Assembly (NCBI GenBank): GCA_002299675.1
Contig: DBOW01000092.1
Location: 16,902 to 31,329 of the forward strand
Reading direction: 5' to 3'
DNA length: 14,428 nt
DNA from: Solobacterium sp. UBA636
GTDB lineage: Bacteria > Bacillota_I > Bacilli_A > Erysipelotrichales > Erysipelotrichaceae
Below the pieces are notes generated by a model. That model was not told where the DNA came from. It did not search any database and saw only the letters and a list, made by a program, of their open reading frames with translations. A program made the position numbers and the translations under genes. Below are positions 13,922 to 14,428 of the stretch, one piece after another; positions within the stretch are counted from its first letter, which is position 1, and each line of letters opens with the position of its first letter.

Positions 13922-13951
13922 ATTATAATATGAAAACAGCCTGTTTAACAA
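13922..13951 (-). promoter_or_regulatory. rplKA promoter
   Basis: TTGTTA (13951-13946) and TATAAT (13927-13922) are spaced 18 nt apart on the minus strand, predicting a roughly 50-nt leader. The -35 box overlaps the stop codon and terminator hairpin of the upstream gene. Confidence 0.7.
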
Positions 13952-13959
13952 GCTGTTTT
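13933..13959 (-). terminator. Hairpin terminator of the GH2-like gene
   Basis: AAAACAGC pairs with GCTGTTTT, then after one mismatch TGT pairs with ACA, leaving the TAA stop codon (13945-13947) in the loop. On the minus strand only four T and then CATATT follow, so termination may be partial; read the other way the T run is longer. Confidence 0.55.
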
Positions 13960-14428
13960 TTCTTTTTTAACTGTGAATTCTGCTTCAAACTGTTCATCAA
14001 GGACTTTCAGAGTAAGTGTAGCCTTGCCTTTAAGACCATTTGATCTGACATAGAAAGTTGAAACACCATTTTTAAAGCTGCATACCGAAGGACTCATAAG
14101 AGAAATTCTTCCCTTTACTGAAGCATAGACAAGCTCATCTGCTGAACTTATTATTTCATTATCTTCATTGCGGCATATAAGTCTTACGGCTGCTGTTTCA
14201 TCCAGTTCGCTCTTTGAAACCTCTATATCATAATGAATTTTATCTTTCTTTTTCTTTTCAATGGTTTTTAAAAGCTTATCGCCTTTGTACAGCTCAAATT
14301 TAAGATCATCAGTAATACTCATACACTGATATTCACTGTATAATCTATAAAGCTGCTGCTCACTCATTTTATTTGCCATTCTGAAGATAATACGATGAAT
14401 TCTGGCTATAAGCGGTGTTTTATCTGCC
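13945..14428 (-). CDS. C-terminal part of a probable GH2 beta-galactosidase-type glycosidase (partial)
   Basis: The frame is open to the window edge (through 14427), so about 160 residues of a larger protein are seen and the Met at 14379 is not a real start. The visible part looks like the C-terminal beta-sandwich of family 2 glycoside hydrolases: ELYKGDKLLKTI, then a strand AVRLICRNEDNEII, and a closing Ig-like module with GRISLMSPSV, FKNGVSTFYVRSNG and KGKATLTLKV. In such enzymes these domains pack behind the catalytic barrel, which lies outside the window. Substrate, and whether the enzyme is exported, cannot be judged. It lies directly upstream of the rplKA promoter, with its terminator overlapping its stop. 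Recognition rests on pattern alone; another Ig-tailed sugar enzyme is possible. Confidence 0.55.
   Translation of the reverse strand, partial: ADKTPLIARIHRIIFRMANKMSEQQLYRLYSEYQCMSITDDLKFELYKGDKLLKTIEKKKKDKIHYDIEVSKSELDETAAVRLICRNEDNEIISSADELVYASVKGRISLMSPSVCSFKNGVSTFYVRSNGLKGKATLTLKVLDEQFEAEFTVKKEKTAC

Overview
The window looks like a low-GC, Gram-positive Firmicutes/Tenericutes-type chromosome, most likely an Erysipelotrichia relative. The inference rests on AT-rich intergenes, strong AAGGAGG-type ribosome sites on the translation genes, a T-box in front of pheST, a YneF homologue, and a short Mollicutes/Erysipelotrichia-like L11. The placement comes from recalled family features, not from a search. 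Almost everything is on the minus strand; murE is the only confident plus-strand gene. No tRNA, rRNA, CRISPR array, insertion sequence or prophage gene is visible.

Reading left to right: (1) 1-787 is a decayed VanT-type (membrane serine/alanine) racemase gene with an in-frame stop just after the PLP lysine, an internal deletion with frameshift, and no membrane domain. (2) 807-3287 carries mscS-like channel, MATE transporter and yneF genes, with terminators after mscS and yneF. (3) 3325-3501 is a structured intergenic stretch with its own TATAAT box, probably a small RNA gene. (4) 3504-4958 is a two-gene unit of a PfkB sugar-phosphate kinase and a thioredoxin-fold lipoprotein, divergent from murE (4995-6401). 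(5) 6384-7917 is a hydrolase gene (Mbeg1/DUF2974-like) overlapping a small gene that looks like a Nudix fold stripped of its catalytic residues. (6) 7958-11607 is the pheST operon with a complete phenylalanine T-box leader. (7) 11627-12715 is a divergent butyrate-kinase family gene. (8) 12765-13927 is rplK-rplA with promoter and a possible L1 operator. (9) 13945-14428 is the 3' end of a probable GH2 beta-galactosidase-type gene running off the window.

How the parts fit together: the window mixes housekeeping genes (cell wall, Phe-tRNA synthetase, ribosomal stalk base) with transport and carbon metabolism. The architecture is very compact: terminator hairpins swallow stop codons, and new -10 boxes follow at once.

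The signals most worth pursuing are these. Four genes (fruK-like, murE, the hydrolase and buk) lack a Shine-Dalgarno sequence and have a TATAAT-like box 6-7 nt before ATG, which predicts leaderless mRNAs. Two of these genes share a 36-bp divergent intergene in which the two promoters must overlap. In addition there is an unassigned structured RNA at 3325-3489, an L11 lacking four residues of its proline-rich thiopeptide loop, a Nudix-like pseudo-enzyme, and a Buk homologue altered at a normally conserved Asp.
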